Positions 33,269 through 42,206 of a stretch of 64,000 bases of DNA are shown piece after piece (within the stretch, counting starts at the first letter, position 1; each line of letters opens with the position of its first letter). The position numbers and the translations under genes are program-made. Source of the DNA: Sutcliffiella horikoshii (GTDB lineage Bacteria > Bacillota > Bacilli > Bacillales > Bacillaceae_I); assembly GCA_001636495.1 (NCBI GenBank), contig KV440964.1, forward strand, positions 2,248,666-2,312,665. Reading direction: 5' to 3'. Under the pieces are notes generated by a model. That model worked only from the letters and a program-made list of their open reading frames with translations. It did not search any database and was not told the origin of the DNA.

Positions 33269-33898
33269 CTAAAAAACCAGGTTAAGAAACTTATTTAAGA
33301 ATGGAAAAGCGGAAGCAATCAGGAATAGGCCTGCTCCAAGATTTACAGTTTTAAGGATGCGCTCTTTGATGAAAGCTCTGGCAAAGTGTACGGTGAAGGC
33401 GATATTTAAATTCCATAAGAAAATTCCGAGCAACAACGAAACGCATCCGACTATTGCAATGAACCAACTACTCTCAGAAAGAGATTGGATGGAAGAGCCG
33501 AAAACACCAAACCAGAAGACAAAATTAATTGGGTTAAAAGCGGCAATTCCGAATCCAACGAAGAATGAGTTCCTTGAAATGGGTTGTCCAATTTCAAGAA
33601 TCCTTATTTTAGAAAATGAACGATATGTGGTGGTTATGCCAAGGTATAACAAAAGGGTGCCTCCAATACCGTACATGCATAGCTCTACCCACGCTATCTG
33701 AAGATACGGTGCCATCCCAATCAATATAACTAATAAAAATAAGATATCAGCGCTCATCCCTCCCAGTCCTACCAGCCAGGAGGCAAAAAATCCGGAAGCA
33801 ATCCCCCGTTTGATCATCTCAAGATTAATTGGCCCGACTGGAGCGGCCAAGCTTATACCAAGCACTATAAAGTGAAGGATGGTCCATAAGATTTCCAT
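33269..33898 (-). CDS. LysE family amino-acid exporter
   Basis: 209 residues, six predicted helices. N-terminal motif ISLAAPVGPINLEMIKRGIASG is diagnostic for LysE/RhtB translocators (G-P-x-x-x-x-x-x-x-G). The middle helix pair carries NPINFVFWFGVFG, another conserved family site. Exports amino acids or related small molecules by proton exchange; the substrate is not predictable. Site AGGAGT before the ATG. Confidence 0.9.
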   Translation of the reverse strand: MEILWTILHFIVLGISLAAPVGPINLEMIKRGIASGFFASWLVGLGGMSADILFLLVILIGMAPYLQIAWVELCMYGIGGTLLLYLGITTTYRSFSKIRILEIGQPISRNSFFVGFGIAAFNPINFVFWFGVFGSSIQSLSESSWFIAIVGCVSLLLGIFLWNLNIAFTVHFARAFIKERILKTVNLGAGLFLIASAFPFLNKFLNLVF

Positions 33899-34026
33899 GT
33901 AATTAACTCCTAACGCTAAGACTTGTCCATAAATTTATATGTGGAAGAAGGGCAGTTTCATGCATAGATGGGCTTATTTGTTCGTATCTATTATTAGTAC
34001 TTTGCTTATCTAAAGGAGGAAATTGG

Positions 34027-35094
34027 ATGCATCAAGTAGATATGGAAGCACTCTATTCACTTAAAGGTGTTCCTCCATGGGGCAGGCATGTGTTCTCTGA
34101 ATTCACTAAGGATATGCTGTCGGAATCAAGGCCTTTTCCATGTGTATTTGGTGTGGAAGGGTTCAAGCAAGGCTCCCTTCGTTTTGCATTTATTGAAAAT
34201 CCCAGACTTCAAAAGGCAATTGAGAAACTAGCATCAGCTCTGAAGGGATACTTGGAGGAAGCAAGGGGACTCGGTAGGAACACATCTTTTGTCGTCTTTT
34301 TCAGACCAGAAGAAGAGAAAACAATGGTGGAGTATGAAAAGCAGTTCTGGAATATACTTTCTAAGCTACATCAATTGGATGAAAAAGAATGGCCGGAACA
34401 AATCCCTACAAATCCGGAACATTATCTTTGGGAATTCTCCTTTCATAATGAACCGATATTTGTTGTATGTAACACACCAGTTCATGAAAAAAGAGCAAGC
34501 AGGAAGTCATCCACTTTTATGATCACGTTCCAGCCAAGATGGGTGTTCGATGGGATTAGTGGTGACACTCAATTAGGAAAGCTTTCTCAAAAAACGGTTA
34601 GAGAACGGTTGGAAGACTATGATGAGATTTCTGTACATCCAGCTTTAAATTGGTATGGAAAAGCGGAAACCAGAGAATGGAGGCAATATTTTCTGATGGA
34701 TGATAACAAAACGGAAACAACTAAATGTCCATTTCACGCATCCTTGAAAAGAGATGAAGCGAAGGTCACTTATAGGGTTAAGACAGAGTTTACCGATTTT
34801 CATATTGACCGTGGAGTAGGAGGTCCTCTAGAAGAAATTATAATAGAACTTCTGCCAATTAAGGGTACTGGTTATGTAGAGGTCCAGAAAGATGAGCCCC
34901 TAAAGGCGCATCCAAGCCACACCCATCCAACCAATGAAATTTTACATATTTTAGAGGGGAGCATCTCCATGGAAGTGGGAGGGCAACTGGTAACGTGCGA
35001 GGAGGGTGACAGAATTTATTTGCCTAAAGATACACTACATGGTTCTTTGGCGGGAGTAGAAGGTTGTATGTACGTGATAGTAGTATTAAAATAA
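34027..35094 (+). CDS. YqcI/YcgG family protein fused to a cupin domain
   Basis: 355 residues. Residues 1 to about 245 match YqcI/YcgG (PF08892): PPWGRHVFSEFTKDML, PCVFGVEGFKQGSLRFAF, ARGLGRNTSFVVFF and NTPVHEKRASRKSS. Residues about 290-350 form a cupin: AHPSHTHPTNEILHILEGS gives motif 1 His ligands and PKDTLHGSLAG motif 2. Standalone YqcI is about 250 residues, so this is a fusion. YqcI/YcgG proteins have no established function, though some act on guanitoxin-type N-hydroxylation; fusion to a cupin suggests metal-dependent oxidative chemistry. AAAGGAGG precedes the ATG. Confidence 0.85.
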   Translation: MHQVDMEALYSLKGVPPWGRHVFSEFTKDMLSESRPFPCVFGVEGFKQGSLRFAFIENPRLQKAIEKLASALKGYLEEARGLGRNTSFVVFFRPEEEKTMVEYEKQFWNILSKLHQLDEKEWPEQIPTNPEHYLWEFSFHNEPIFVVCNTPVHEKRASRKSSTFMITFQPRWVFDGISGDTQLGKLSQKTVRERLEDYDEISVHPALNWYGKAETREWRQYFLMDDNKTETTKCPFHASLKRDEAKVTYRVKTEFTDFHIDRGVGGPLEEIIIELLPIKGTGYVEVQKDEPLKAHPSHTHPTNEILHILEGSISMEVGGQLVTCEEGDRIYLPKDTLHGSLAGVEGCMYVIVVLK

Positions 35095-35103
35095 ATGAAG
35101 GGC

Positions 35104-35134
35104 ACTCCATTCTAATAAAAGAATGGAGTTTTTA
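35104..35134 (+). terminator. Intrinsic terminator of the YqcI-cupin gene
   Basis: ACTCCATTC (35104-35112) with GAATGGAGT (35121-35129), 8-nt loop, then T-tract. Confidence 0.88.
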
Positions 35135-35300
35135 TTTGATGATGGGGGAAACTATAAAAAAGCAGGAGTGTGATTCCAGTAGTTTCTAGGGATGCATGAA
35201 AATTCCAAGTATCTTGAAAGCATACATTTTGACATTGAGATATTCTTGTGTTAAAAATTATTAGTAATCAAATTCAACCAGAAGAAGGAGCGATTTCTTC

Positions 35301-35927
35301 ATGAATAACACAACTACTAAATCAGCAATTGAAACGATGAAAGAAAGACATTCAGTTCGTAAATATACGCAATATGAGATGCCTCAAAAGGACCTGCAAG
35401 ATATTCTAGAGGCAACCATTACTGCACCATCTTCATGGAACCTGCAACATTGGAAGTTCCTTGTGATTCAGTCGGCTAGTCAAAAAGAAAAGCTGCTTCC
35501 AATCGCATATAACCAACAGCAAGTGGTGGACAGCTCTGTTACTATAGCGGTGTTAGGTGATCTAGAAGCAAATCACAATGCAGAAAAAGTGTATGGAGAA
35601 GTCGTGGAGAAAGGTTTTATGACACCTGAAGTCAAAGAAATTCTTACAAATCAAATTCACGGAGCATACACAAACGACCAGTTTGCCCGTGATGAAGCAG
35701 TAATGAATGCATCACTTGCTTCCATGCAATTGATGCTTGCTGCTAAAGAAAAGGGCTATGATACAGTACCGATGGGTGGATTTGACAGAGCGGCTTTTAA
35801 AAAGGAATTTAAAATCCCTGAGCGCTATGTACCAGTAATGCTGATTTCCGTTGGTAAAGCAGCTACAGAAGCGCACGGCACATTACGTTTCCCGCTAGAT
35901 GAAGTTGTAACATATGAAACGTTTTAA
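35301..35927 (+). CDS. Nitroreductase family protein
   Basis: 208 residues of the FMN-dependent nitroreductase fold (YodC/YdgI type). MKERHSVRKYTQYEMP contributes the phosphate-binding R-x-S-x-R-x-Y residues; ITAPSSWNLQHWKFLVI is the FMN-binding loop with N and P; late AKEKGYDTVPMGGFD and ISVGKA complete the site. It reduces nitro compounds or quinones with NAD(P)H. AGAAGGAG precedes the ATG, and a strong terminator follows. Confidence 0.9.
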   Translation: MNNTTTKSAIETMKERHSVRKYTQYEMPQKDLQDILEATITAPSSWNLQHWKFLVIQSASQKEKLLPIAYNQQQVVDSSVTIAVLGDLEANHNAEKVYGEVVEKGFMTPEVKEILTNQIHGAYTNDQFARDEAVMNASLASMQLMLAAKEKGYDTVPMGGFDRAAFKKEFKIPERYVPVMLISVGKAATEAHGTLRFPLDEVVTYETF

Positions 35928-35940
35928 GAAATAAATAGGA

Positions 35941-35973
35941 AAAGGACTCACTCGTAGGGGGTGAGTCCTTTTC
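35941..35973. terminator. Bidirectional terminator
   Basis: AAAGGACTCAC (35941-35951) with GTGAGTCCTTT (35961-35971), 9-nt loop, between convergent nitroreductase and esterase genes. Confidence 0.88.
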
Positions 35974-35976
35974 AAT

Positions 35977-36747
35977 CTATTTATAAAGGAACTCAAACAT
36001 TACAGGAAGCCTTTCGCGCCAAGCAGCCTCGTTATGAACTGCATCCTCCACCACATCAAAGCGTACCTTACCGACCTTCTCCACCAATAAATCATTCACG
36101 CTTTGACTAGAGTCGATATAAATTTGATGGTTGATAAAAGAGGTATCTTCTTTTGTCCCGACATCCAAATAAAATCGTTCAATTTCACTCAAAACACACT
36201 CTTTTATGTATGCCTCTATTTCACTCTGATTAATCCAGTATGCAGAAGACAAAGAAGCAATTCGCTTAAAAATTTGTGGGTATTTACAAGCTGCATAAGT
36301 AGAAATCAATCCACCCATAGAACTACCTGCCATAGCCGTCTCATCTGGTATGGTCCGATATTTTTCATCGATCAAAGGTTTTAATTCAAAAGTTAGGTAA
36401 TCAATATATTCTTTACCTTTACCGCCTGTAAGCTTGTCATCGTTAAAAAGCTTTTGTCCAAGTTCTTTATTTTCCCAAGGTGCATATTCGTTAAAACGCT
36501 CAAAACCTTCATGATTACAGTCAATACCCACCACAATAATTTCAAGGTCTGACTGCTGCTCTAAATAATCTTTAATCCCCCAACTCACCCCAAAACTAGC
36601 CTCGCTATCGATAAACAGGTTTTGTCCATCATGCATATATAAAACAGGATAACGCTTGTCCGATGTTTCATACCCCTTAGGTAAAAGAACACTAACTCTT
36701 CTTTCTGATTGAAAGGGAGTAATGTTTACGTTGAAATATTCCAGCAT
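35977..36747 (-). CDS. Esterase, enterochelin-esterase/Fes-like alpha/beta hydrolase
   Basis: 256 residues of the PF00756 type. RRVSVLLPKGYETSDKRYPV then YMHDGQNLF is the family's opening; nucleophile elbow AMAGSSMGGLIS (G-x-S-x-G); late acid in LDVGTKEDTS and His in VEDAVHNEAAWRERL. Likely cleaves esters, possibly siderophore or acyl esters. No signal peptide. AAAGGAG precedes the ATG. Confidence 0.88.
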   Translation of the reverse strand: MLEYFNVNITPFQSERRVSVLLPKGYETSDKRYPVLYMHDGQNLFIDSEASFGVSWGIKDYLEQQSDLEIIVVGIDCNHEGFERFNEYAPWENKELGQKLFNDDKLTGGKGKEYIDYLTFELKPLIDEKYRTIPDETAMAGSSMGGLISTYAACKYPQIFKRIASLSSAYWINQSEIEAYIKECVLSEIERFYLDVGTKEDTSFINHQIYIDSSQSVNDLLVEKVGKVRFDVVEDAVHNEAAWRERLPVMFEFLYK

Positions 36748-36879
36748 GCCAGATTCTCCTTTGTCTCTATATTCCTTTTAATTATATAAAAATATATGAG
36801 ATTTAGGGAAGAACACAAAAGGTTTTATGCTAATATGATGATAAATAATTTTTTGATTGCATTATATAGAGGTGATGAC

Positions 36880-37434
36880 TTGAAAGTAGGCTTGATACGG
36901 CATTTCAAAGTGACACGGGGTTATCCGAATAAAATAGTGTCATCAAACGAACTACTGAGCTGGATGGAGGAATATGACCTTTCTGAGGTGGAAGAAAATG
37001 AAATCAATTTAGGTGGTGTGGAATGGAAAAAATGTTTTTCGAGTGATCTTCCGAGAGCACAAAAAACGGCAAGAGCAGTTTTTAACGGGGAAATCCACCT
37101 CCTTAAGGAATTGCGTGAAATCAAATTGGCACCAATACTCCCTGCCGATTTACGCCTTCCTCTCAAAATGCATCTTTTATTTATTCGCGCGGCATGGTTG
37201 CTTAACCATAAGTCGCAACCGGTTAGAAGAAAAGAGCTACTTAAAAGTTTAAGTAATACTCTTGATATTATTCTATCATCAAATGAAAATGTTCTTGTGG
37301 TCAGTCATGGTGGTATCATGATGTTCTTAAGAAAAGAATTGATAAGACGGGGGTTTAAGGGGCCGAATTTTAAAATTGCTAATAATGGTGAACTTTATGT
37401 ATTTGAAAAAAGAGAAACTGATGGAAAACACTAA
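36880..37434 (+). CDS. Histidine phosphatase family protein
   Basis: 184 residues starting at TTG 36880, chosen because AGAGGTGA lies 5-6 bases upstream and the product then begins MKVGLIRHFKV, the usual family start. The catalytic motif is RHF in place of RHG. Other active-site parts are FSSDLPRAQKTA (Arg), ELREI (Glu) and VVSHGGIM (second His). Such proteins dephosphorylate small phospho-metabolites or proteins; the target is unknown. Confidence 0.82.
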   Translation: MKVGLIRHFKVTRGYPNKIVSSNELLSWMEEYDLSEVEENEINLGGVEWKKCFSSDLPRAQKTARAVFNGEIHLLKELREIKLAPILPADLRLPLKMHLLFIRAAWLLNHKSQPVRRKELLKSLSNTLDIILSSNENVLVVSHGGIMMFLRKELIRRGFKGPNFKIANNGELYVFEKRETDGKH

Positions 37435-37473
37435 CAGAGAAGGTGGACAGATGAAGACGTCCACCTACTATTT

Positions 37474-37896
37474 TTAATGCAAATGTTTCTTCAATAGCTC
37501 AATATGTTGCTTGTGCTCATTCAATATGGACTGCACCATATTCTTACTCTCCAAATCAAGGTCACCCTTCACAAACTCCGCCATCATATCAGAAACGAAT
37601 TCCTCACCATGGATAGCGCCTTCAATAATCGCACGAGAATCCTTAGGATAGCCCTTTACCTGCTGCACTCTCTCCTGAAAAGCTCCGACCAGGCCAACAT
37701 CATCTACTGCTTCGCCACCAAGGTTCTGAATTCTTTCCGCTACAAAAATAGCATGCATCTTATGGTTTTGCTGGATTGTTTGCAAATCTTTCTTTATCGC
37801 TTCATCCTGTGTGTTTTTAATATAATGCTCATATGCATGAATGCCCATGAACTCGCCCTCCAAAAAGGCATTCAATTCTTTGATTTGCTCATCCAT
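37474..37896 (-). CDS. Ferritin-like four-helix protein (DUF2383/PA2169-like)
   Basis: 140 residues from the ATG at 37896 (AAGGAG upstream). All helical, with carboxylates and His spaced as in ferritin-like folds: ELNAFLEGEFMGIHAYEHY, NHKMHAIFVAERI, IIEGAIHGEEFV and SILNEHKQHIELLKKHL. Resembles the PA2169/DUF2383 four-helix-bundle proteins of stress and sporulation contexts. Iron binding is suggested by the E-x-x-H patterns but not proven. Confidence 0.7.
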   Translation of the reverse strand: MDEQIKELNAFLEGEFMGIHAYEHYIKNTQDEAIKKDLQTIQQNHKMHAIFVAERIQNLGGEAVDDVGLVGAFQERVQQVKGYPKDSRAIIEGAIHGEEFVSDMMAEFVKGDLDLESKNMVQSILNEHKQHIELLKKHLH

Positions 37897-37966
37897 TCCT
37901 TTCACTCCTTCATAATTGTCGCTATCTTTATGATTCAATTAATAATAGGAAATTATTCTTACCAAC

Positions 37967-37996
37967 AAAAAAGGGCAACCACCGGTATGGTTGCCC
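37967..37996 (-). terminator. Terminator of the YqkD-like gene
   Basis: GGGCAACC (37973-37980) with GGTTGCCC (37989-37996), with a minus-strand T-tract (37967-37972). Confidence 0.85.
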
Positions 37997-38004
37997 CTTA
38001 GGTT

Positions 38005-38931
38005 TTACTCTTTCAAGCCAAAACCAATTTCCTCTAAGAACTCATCAATCGCCTTTTCGTACTCCTCGCGATTTTCACTATAGCTCATTGCATGCATTCC
38101 GTTTCTAGCGACATACAACTGCTTTTTACCTTTCTTTTTTTCAAAAAGTTGCTGTGTCATCATAATCGGAATAAAGTCGTCAGGTTCGCTGTGGATAAAC
38201 AAAACCGGATTATCAATGTTTTCAATAACATTGATTGGTGAGACATCTCTGATGGAGTACTTATCTCTTATGCGTAAAAAAGTATTGGCAATTGGCATGA
38301 CAAGCTGCTTTGGAATTTTGAAATCCGCTTTTAAACGATAAGTCAGCTGTTCCTCAAGATCTGAAAAAGGACAATCAGCGATGTAGAAGTCGGCACCATC
38401 TTCAATTCCCCCGGCATACATCAGTAATGTCGCAGCACCCATGGATTCTCCATGAATTCCGATGGTTGCTTCACTTCCAGCATGTTCGCGAACCCAATCT
38501 ACGACCGCTTTTAAATCGTGCTTTTCATAAAAGCCATAGCTTGTTGTCTTCCCACCAGATTTACCATGTCTACGATGATCATATAATACGACATTCCAAC
38601 CTCTTTCAAGGAATATATTCATGTATTTAATGGAATTGAGGGTGTTTTGCGTCACACCATGACTGAAAATCATATAACGGGTTGAACCCGGTACATCAAA
38701 CATTTCCCCGTAAATATTGTATCCAAGTGGGGAAGGAATGGTCAGTTCTCGTTTAGGTAACTTCAAATAAACCTCTTCTTTAAAGTGGCCGAGCAATTTT
38801 TCCCGTTCTAGGATTTCCTCATTTGTTTTTTTTCGAATGTACATAACTTTATTGGTGAAAAAAATACCGATAAACAGAATATAGGAAAGTAAAATACCCA
38901 TAACAATTAAAATGCGTTTTAGCTGTTTCAC
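38005..38931 (-). CDS. yqkD: YqkD-like alpha/beta hydrolase with N-terminal membrane anchor
   Basis: 308 residues from GTG at 38931, chosen because GGAGG lies 7-8 bases upstream. N-terminal helix about 5-25. The hydrolase domain reads as the Bacillus YqkD type: FSHGVTQNTLNS oxyanion region, YDHRRHGKSGGKTTSYGFYE, nucleophile Ser in GIHGESMGAATL, acid Asp in HSEPDDFIP and His in ARNGMHAMSY. Probably faces the outside or membrane surface. Activity unknown. Confidence 0.85.
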   Translation of the reverse strand: MKQLKRILIVMGILLSYILFIGIFFTNKVMYIRKKTNEEILEREKLLGHFKEEVYLKLPKRELTIPSPLGYNIYGEMFDVPGSTRYMIFSHGVTQNTLNSIKYMNIFLERGWNVVLYDHRRHGKSGGKTTSYGFYEKHDLKAVVDWVREHAGSEATIGIHGESMGAATLLMYAGGIEDGADFYIADCPFSDLEEQLTYRLKADFKIPKQLVMPIANTFLRIRDKYSIRDVSPINVIENIDNPVLFIHSEPDDFIPIMMTQQLFEKKKGKKQLYVARNGMHAMSYSENREEYEKAIDEFLEEIGFGLKE

Positions 38932-39079
38932 TGTAAAACCTCCAAAAAGGATATATATACCATAGTTTATCATTTGGATAAGCCTGAAGGGAATGGGAGG
39001 GGAATTAATTTCTGATAATCAGTCTATATGTATGCTATGCTTTTAAGGATAAATTATTTAGAAAGGGCGTGTAACCACG

Positions 39080-39478
39080 ATGAAAATATCGGAATTGCAC
39101 CATGTAAGCCTTGCAGTAAATGATGTGAAACAAGCAAAACACTTCTACGGAACACTTCTTGGTTTTCCTGAGTTGAAAAGACCAGACTTTGACTTTCCTG
39201 GTGCATGGTATGAGGTTGGGAATTCACAGCTTCATTTAATAGAAAATAAACAGGCAGAAACCTTGAGGCACAAAGATAATATCGACAGTAGAGATGGTCA
39301 TTTTGCCATCAGAGTAGACGATTATTATAAAACGGTGGAATTTCTTCAAAGTAAAAGTATTGAAATCGTGCAAAAACCTCACAGCAAAAGCGGTTTTGCA
39401 CAAATCTTTTGTTTGGATCCATCGAATAATTTAATTGAATTTAATGTAGATCAGAAGGACCTTGATAGAAAGGAGTAG
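39080..39478 (+). CDS. VOC/glyoxalase superfamily protein
   Basis: 132 residues with a typical vicinal-oxygen-chelate fold. First module ISELHHVSLAVNDVKQAKHF (His as metal ligand) and LHLIE (Glu); second module DGHFAIRVDDY (His) and DPSNNLIEFN (Glu). All four ligand positions are present, so it may bind a metal. Could be a glyoxalase, fosfomycin-type transferase or dioxygenase relative. AAAGGGCG precedes the ATG. Confidence 0.87.
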   Translation: MKISELHHVSLAVNDVKQAKHFYGTLLGFPELKRPDFDFPGAWYEVGNSQLHLIENKQAETLRHKDNIDSRDGHFAIRVDDYYKTVEFLQSKSIEIVQKPHSKSGFAQIFCLDPSNNLIEFNVDQKDLDRKE

Positions 39479-39500
39479 CTATTATAACTACTCCCTCCTG

Positions 39501-40262
39501 TTATTTTTTTTGGCACACATAAACCATTTGGGAACTATTAGGAGTTAATGAATTCTTATTCCAATCTCCATATTCATGTAATAACTTAAATCCATGTTCA
39601 TTTATAAGACGTCGCATTTCCAAAGGGAAGACATAGCGTAATGAAATTTTATCCTTCTCTACAGATTCTAAATTCCCCCCCTTAAAGAACCTTCTTTCCG
39701 TCTCGCAGTGAAGTATCTGTGTCATGGGATTAAAAGTTTCTTTATGATACTCGCTCACCTGCAAACCATTAGAATGAGTAAAATGCTCTTCATACTCATC
39801 CATCTTTGATAACTCCTCTATAATTGGATTTCTTGTATCGAAAATAAATATCCCACCATCTTCTAGATGTCTGTGGACGGATTGAAAAAGTGCATCCTGT
39901 ACCTCATTGCTCAAGAAGTGTTGAAAGGAGTTACCACTCATGAACACTAATTTAGTGGATTGTTTAAGAGATAACTGAGTGCAATCCTGTAAGAACCATT
40001 GAATGGTCAAATTCTTATCAATAGCCTTGGACTTTGCCCGTTCGAGCATCCCTCCATGAATATCCACACCAATCATTTCATGACCCTGTTCAGCCAGTGG
40101 AATAGTCAATCTTCCCGTTCCACATGCAAATTCAATAATAGGACCGCTCTTTGGTACCCATTCGAGAATTAGTGGCAAATCTACTAAAAAATCTTTATGA
40201 ATACGATCATACTCTTTAGTGTCTGCATACTTCTCGAGATTTTCACTGAAAATAGTATTCAT
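39501..40262 (-). CDS. Class I SAM-dependent methyltransferase
   Basis: 253 residues. SAM-binding motif I is GPIIEFACGTGRLTIPLAEQ; motif II is the acidic GVDIHGGML; motif III MSGNSFQHFL; later FIFDTRNP. The pattern fits the methyltransferase type-11/25 families. Acceptor is unknown. AAAAGGTGAG precedes the ATG. Flanked by two VOC genes on the other strand. Confidence 0.88.
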   Translation of the reverse strand: MNTIFSENLEKYADTKEYDRIHKDFLVDLPLILEWVPKSGPIIEFACGTGRLTIPLAEQGHEMIGVDIHGGMLERAKSKAIDKNLTIQWFLQDCTQLSLKQSTKLVFMSGNSFQHFLSNEVQDALFQSVHRHLEDGGIFIFDTRNPIIEELSKMDEYEEHFTHSNGLQVSEYHKETFNPMTQILHCETERRFFKGGNLESVEKDKISLRYVFPLEMRRLINEHGFKLLHEYGDWNKNSLTPNSSQMVYVCQKK

Positions 40263-40435
40263 AATTTCTCACCTTTTAGTACTGCTTCATATGTAAAATT
40301 CAATTATATCTCCCCCTAGAGATTATTATAAAATAAATAGAATGAAAATTCTCTACTTTCTCTTTCCGTAATATTGATATAATAGGGAGGAGAAAATTTA
40401 AACGGCTAGGGCATTCCTATCCAGAAGGAGGAACG

Positions 40436-40807
40436 ATGAAACTAGGCGCATTTTCAGTCAGTTTAACGGTTAAAGATATCCATAGATCAAAAGAATTCTA
40501 TGAGTGTCTAGGCTTTGAAGTAATGGGAGGAGAAATCAGCCAGAATTGGTTGATTATGAAGAATGAAAGTTGTGTTATCGGACTTTTTCAAGGGATGTTT
40601 GAGAAAAATATTTTGACATTTAATCCAGGGTGGAATCAAAATGCAGAGAGCTTAGATGAATTTACAGATGTCAGAGTACTTCAAAATTATCTTAAGGAAA
40701 AAGGAATTAAAATGCTAACAGAAGCAGATGAATCAACTAAGGGACCGGCAAGCTTTACAATAGAAGATCCAGATGGCAATTCAATTTTAATAGATCAGCA
40801 TAGATAA
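40436..40807 (+). CDS. VOC/glyoxalase superfamily protein
   Basis: 123 residues, single VOC repeat pair: [25 protein letters not shown], then the end [12 protein letters not shown]. The first metal-ligand position is Ser rather than His (FSVSL), so this one may not bind metal in the standard way. GAAGGAGG precedes the ATG. The substrate is unknown. Confidence 0.83.
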   Translation: MKLGAFSVSLTVKDIHRSKEFYECLGFEVMGGEISQNWLIMKNESCVIGLFQGMFEKNILTFNPGWNQNAESLDEFTDVRVLQNYLKEKGIKMLTEADESTKGPASFTIEDPDGNSILIDQHR

Positions 40808-40810
40808 AAA

Positions 40811-40855
40811 AGGTCGACTTGTTTAGGAAATGGATCCTAAGCAAGTCGACTTTAT
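40811..40855. terminator. Intrinsic terminator, long stem
   Basis: GTCGACTTGTTTAGGA (40813-40828) pairs with TCCTAAGCAAGTCGAC (40835-40850) with one mismatch and a short loop. T-rich flanks on both sides serve the VOC gene and the convergent small gene. Confidence 0.85.
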
Positions 40856-40860
40856 TTATT

Positions 40861-41043
40861 TTATCGATTAAAGATATCGTCCCAGCTATTTACCATGTCC
40901 CAAGAAAATTTCGGTAACATCGAAAATAAATTATGGTCGGTTACCACAGCTGCAATTACAATCGACGTAATGAACAAAGCTGTCATAGCAATTAAAGACG
41001 CATAAGTCTCCATGGATTTTTGAAACTCAGATTTCTGATTCAA
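40861..41043 (-). CDS. Small single-helix membrane protein
   Basis: 60 residues from TTG at 41043 (GAGG about nine bases upstream). One hydrophobic helix (about 15-35), then an aromatic-rich tail NLFSMLPKFSWDMVNSWDDIF. Unknown family. Probably co-transcribed with the upstream minus-strand gene, with a long hairpin between them. Confidence 0.55.
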   Translation of the reverse strand: MNQKSEFQKSMETYASLIAMTALFITSIVIAAVVTDHNLFSMLPKFSWDMVNSWDDIFNR

Positions 41044-41056
41044 CCTTTTTCCTCTT

Positions 41057-41096
41057 TTCTGTGATTTAGTGTCGATGCAGTATCTAAATCACAGAA
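41057..41096. repeat. 13-bp perfect inverted repeat between two minus-strand genes
   Basis: TTCTGTGATTTAG (41057-41069) and CTAAATCACAGAA (41084-41096), 14-base loop, no T-tract on either strand. It overlaps the stop codon of the upstream small gene and lies before the start site of the next one, so it could be an RNA-stability or translation-coupling hairpin, or an operator. Confidence 0.55.
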
Positions 41097-41416
41097 GAAG
41101 AGAGATAGCCTCCCTGATAAAAGTGAGGGGTAAGGAATAGGTGCGGCTTTGCTAGGATATTTCGACTGATTGAGTGTTTGTATGGAAAATGATGAATGAC
41201 AATTGAAAAAGAAAGTGATGATTGATAAGTAAAATCCTTCTTCTTTTTTTGCCAGCCGTTGGTACTAGGAGACTGTACGGCTGGTTCAATTTGTATGTCA
41301 CTATGGGTGGATATGGTATCTCTGGATAAAGGAAAAGCGTGTGCGATTTCTCCATACGCCAAACAAGGAAAGGAAAGAAATAAGATAGCTATTATGAGGT
41401 AAAGGCGTTTTTCCAA
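41084..41416 (-). CDS. Putative small secreted protein
   Basis: About 110 residues if started at TTG 41416 (AAGGAAAG eight bases upstream); GTG 41425 and ATG 41464 are alternatives. A signal-peptide-like start (EKRLYLIIAILFLSFPCLAYG) is followed by a polar, Ser/His-rich region with no recognisable domain. The signal peptide is the main evidence for a real gene; the low-complexity remainder makes it uncertain. Confidence 0.35.
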   Translation of the reverse strand: MEKRLYLIIAILFLSFPCLAYGEIAHAFPLSRDTISTHSDIQIEPAVQSPSTNGWQKKKKDFTYQSSLSFSIVIHHFPYKHSISRNILAKPHLFLTPHFYQGGYLSSSVI

Positions 41417-41573
41417 TTTGATCACTTTCCTTGTTAAGTTAATTAAGGATAATTGTACTCTCATAAAATGCAGAAGGCAATATCAGAAGAAGCGTGTTGT
41501 GAAAATAATTAAATATGTAATTTTATGTTAAAATTGTTATAGATTAATAGAAAATAAAAAAAGGGGGAGTTGG

Positions 41574-42125
41574 ATGGTTGATGGTGTTCTTACGTTAAAG
41601 TTTCTTATTAGTTTAGTGGTGTTTGGAGTATTACTTGTCGGTGCAGTAAAGCTCTTACTTCGCAAAAACCGTTTCGGACCAATATCTGTAGCATTGGTGT
41701 TACTGATTGGAGGCTTCTATTTGTTTGACCAAATCAATTCCACTACATCTGATGCAACGGTGCTTAAAGAAGTTCATGAGGATAGTGAGATTCGATATTT
41801 GGAAATTAGAAAGCTTGAATTAGAGGGAGGTACCTATTCATTCAAGGAGAGAATTTTGATTGAAGAAGAAGAGACGATACGAGAGATATTGAAAGACTTA
41901 TCAGGTCTTAAGCTAAAGAGGGAACTCAACAAGGAACCAGGAGAAGCGGAGTATGTGCTTAATTTGCTGCTATCTAACAAAAAGGATAACAGGATGGAAA
42001 CAGGCAATATCCAGATTACAGTAGGAAGAGAGTATATTGATGACCTTTATAAAATACAGAGCGACAAGGATCATCTGAAGACAATACAAGAGTTGGAACT
42101 GAGTTTAGAGTGGGAGAAGGAATAA
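41574..42125 (+). CDS. Hypothetical membrane protein with extracytoplasmic domain
   Basis: 183 residues. Two hydrophobic helices (about 5-25 and 36-55), then a soluble domain of about 125 residues rich in Glu and Lys (LELEGGTYSFKERILIEEEE). GGGGGAG precedes the ATG. The soluble part might sense or bind something outside the membrane. Family not recognised. Confidence 0.6.
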   Translation: MVDGVLTLKFLISLVVFGVLLVGAVKLLLRKNRFGPISVALVLLIGGFYLFDQINSTTSDATVLKEVHEDSEIRYLEIRKLELEGGTYSFKERILIEEEETIREILKDLSGLKLKRELNKEPGEAEYVLNLLLSNKKDNRMETGNIQITVGREYIDDLYKIQSDKDHLKTIQELELSLEWEKE

Positions 42126-42206
42126 GTGGTGCATAATGTTATGGACCGATATAAGGTTATGAGGGATAATATAATGTCCATACGTTAATAAAGGGGATGG
42201 GGTTAA

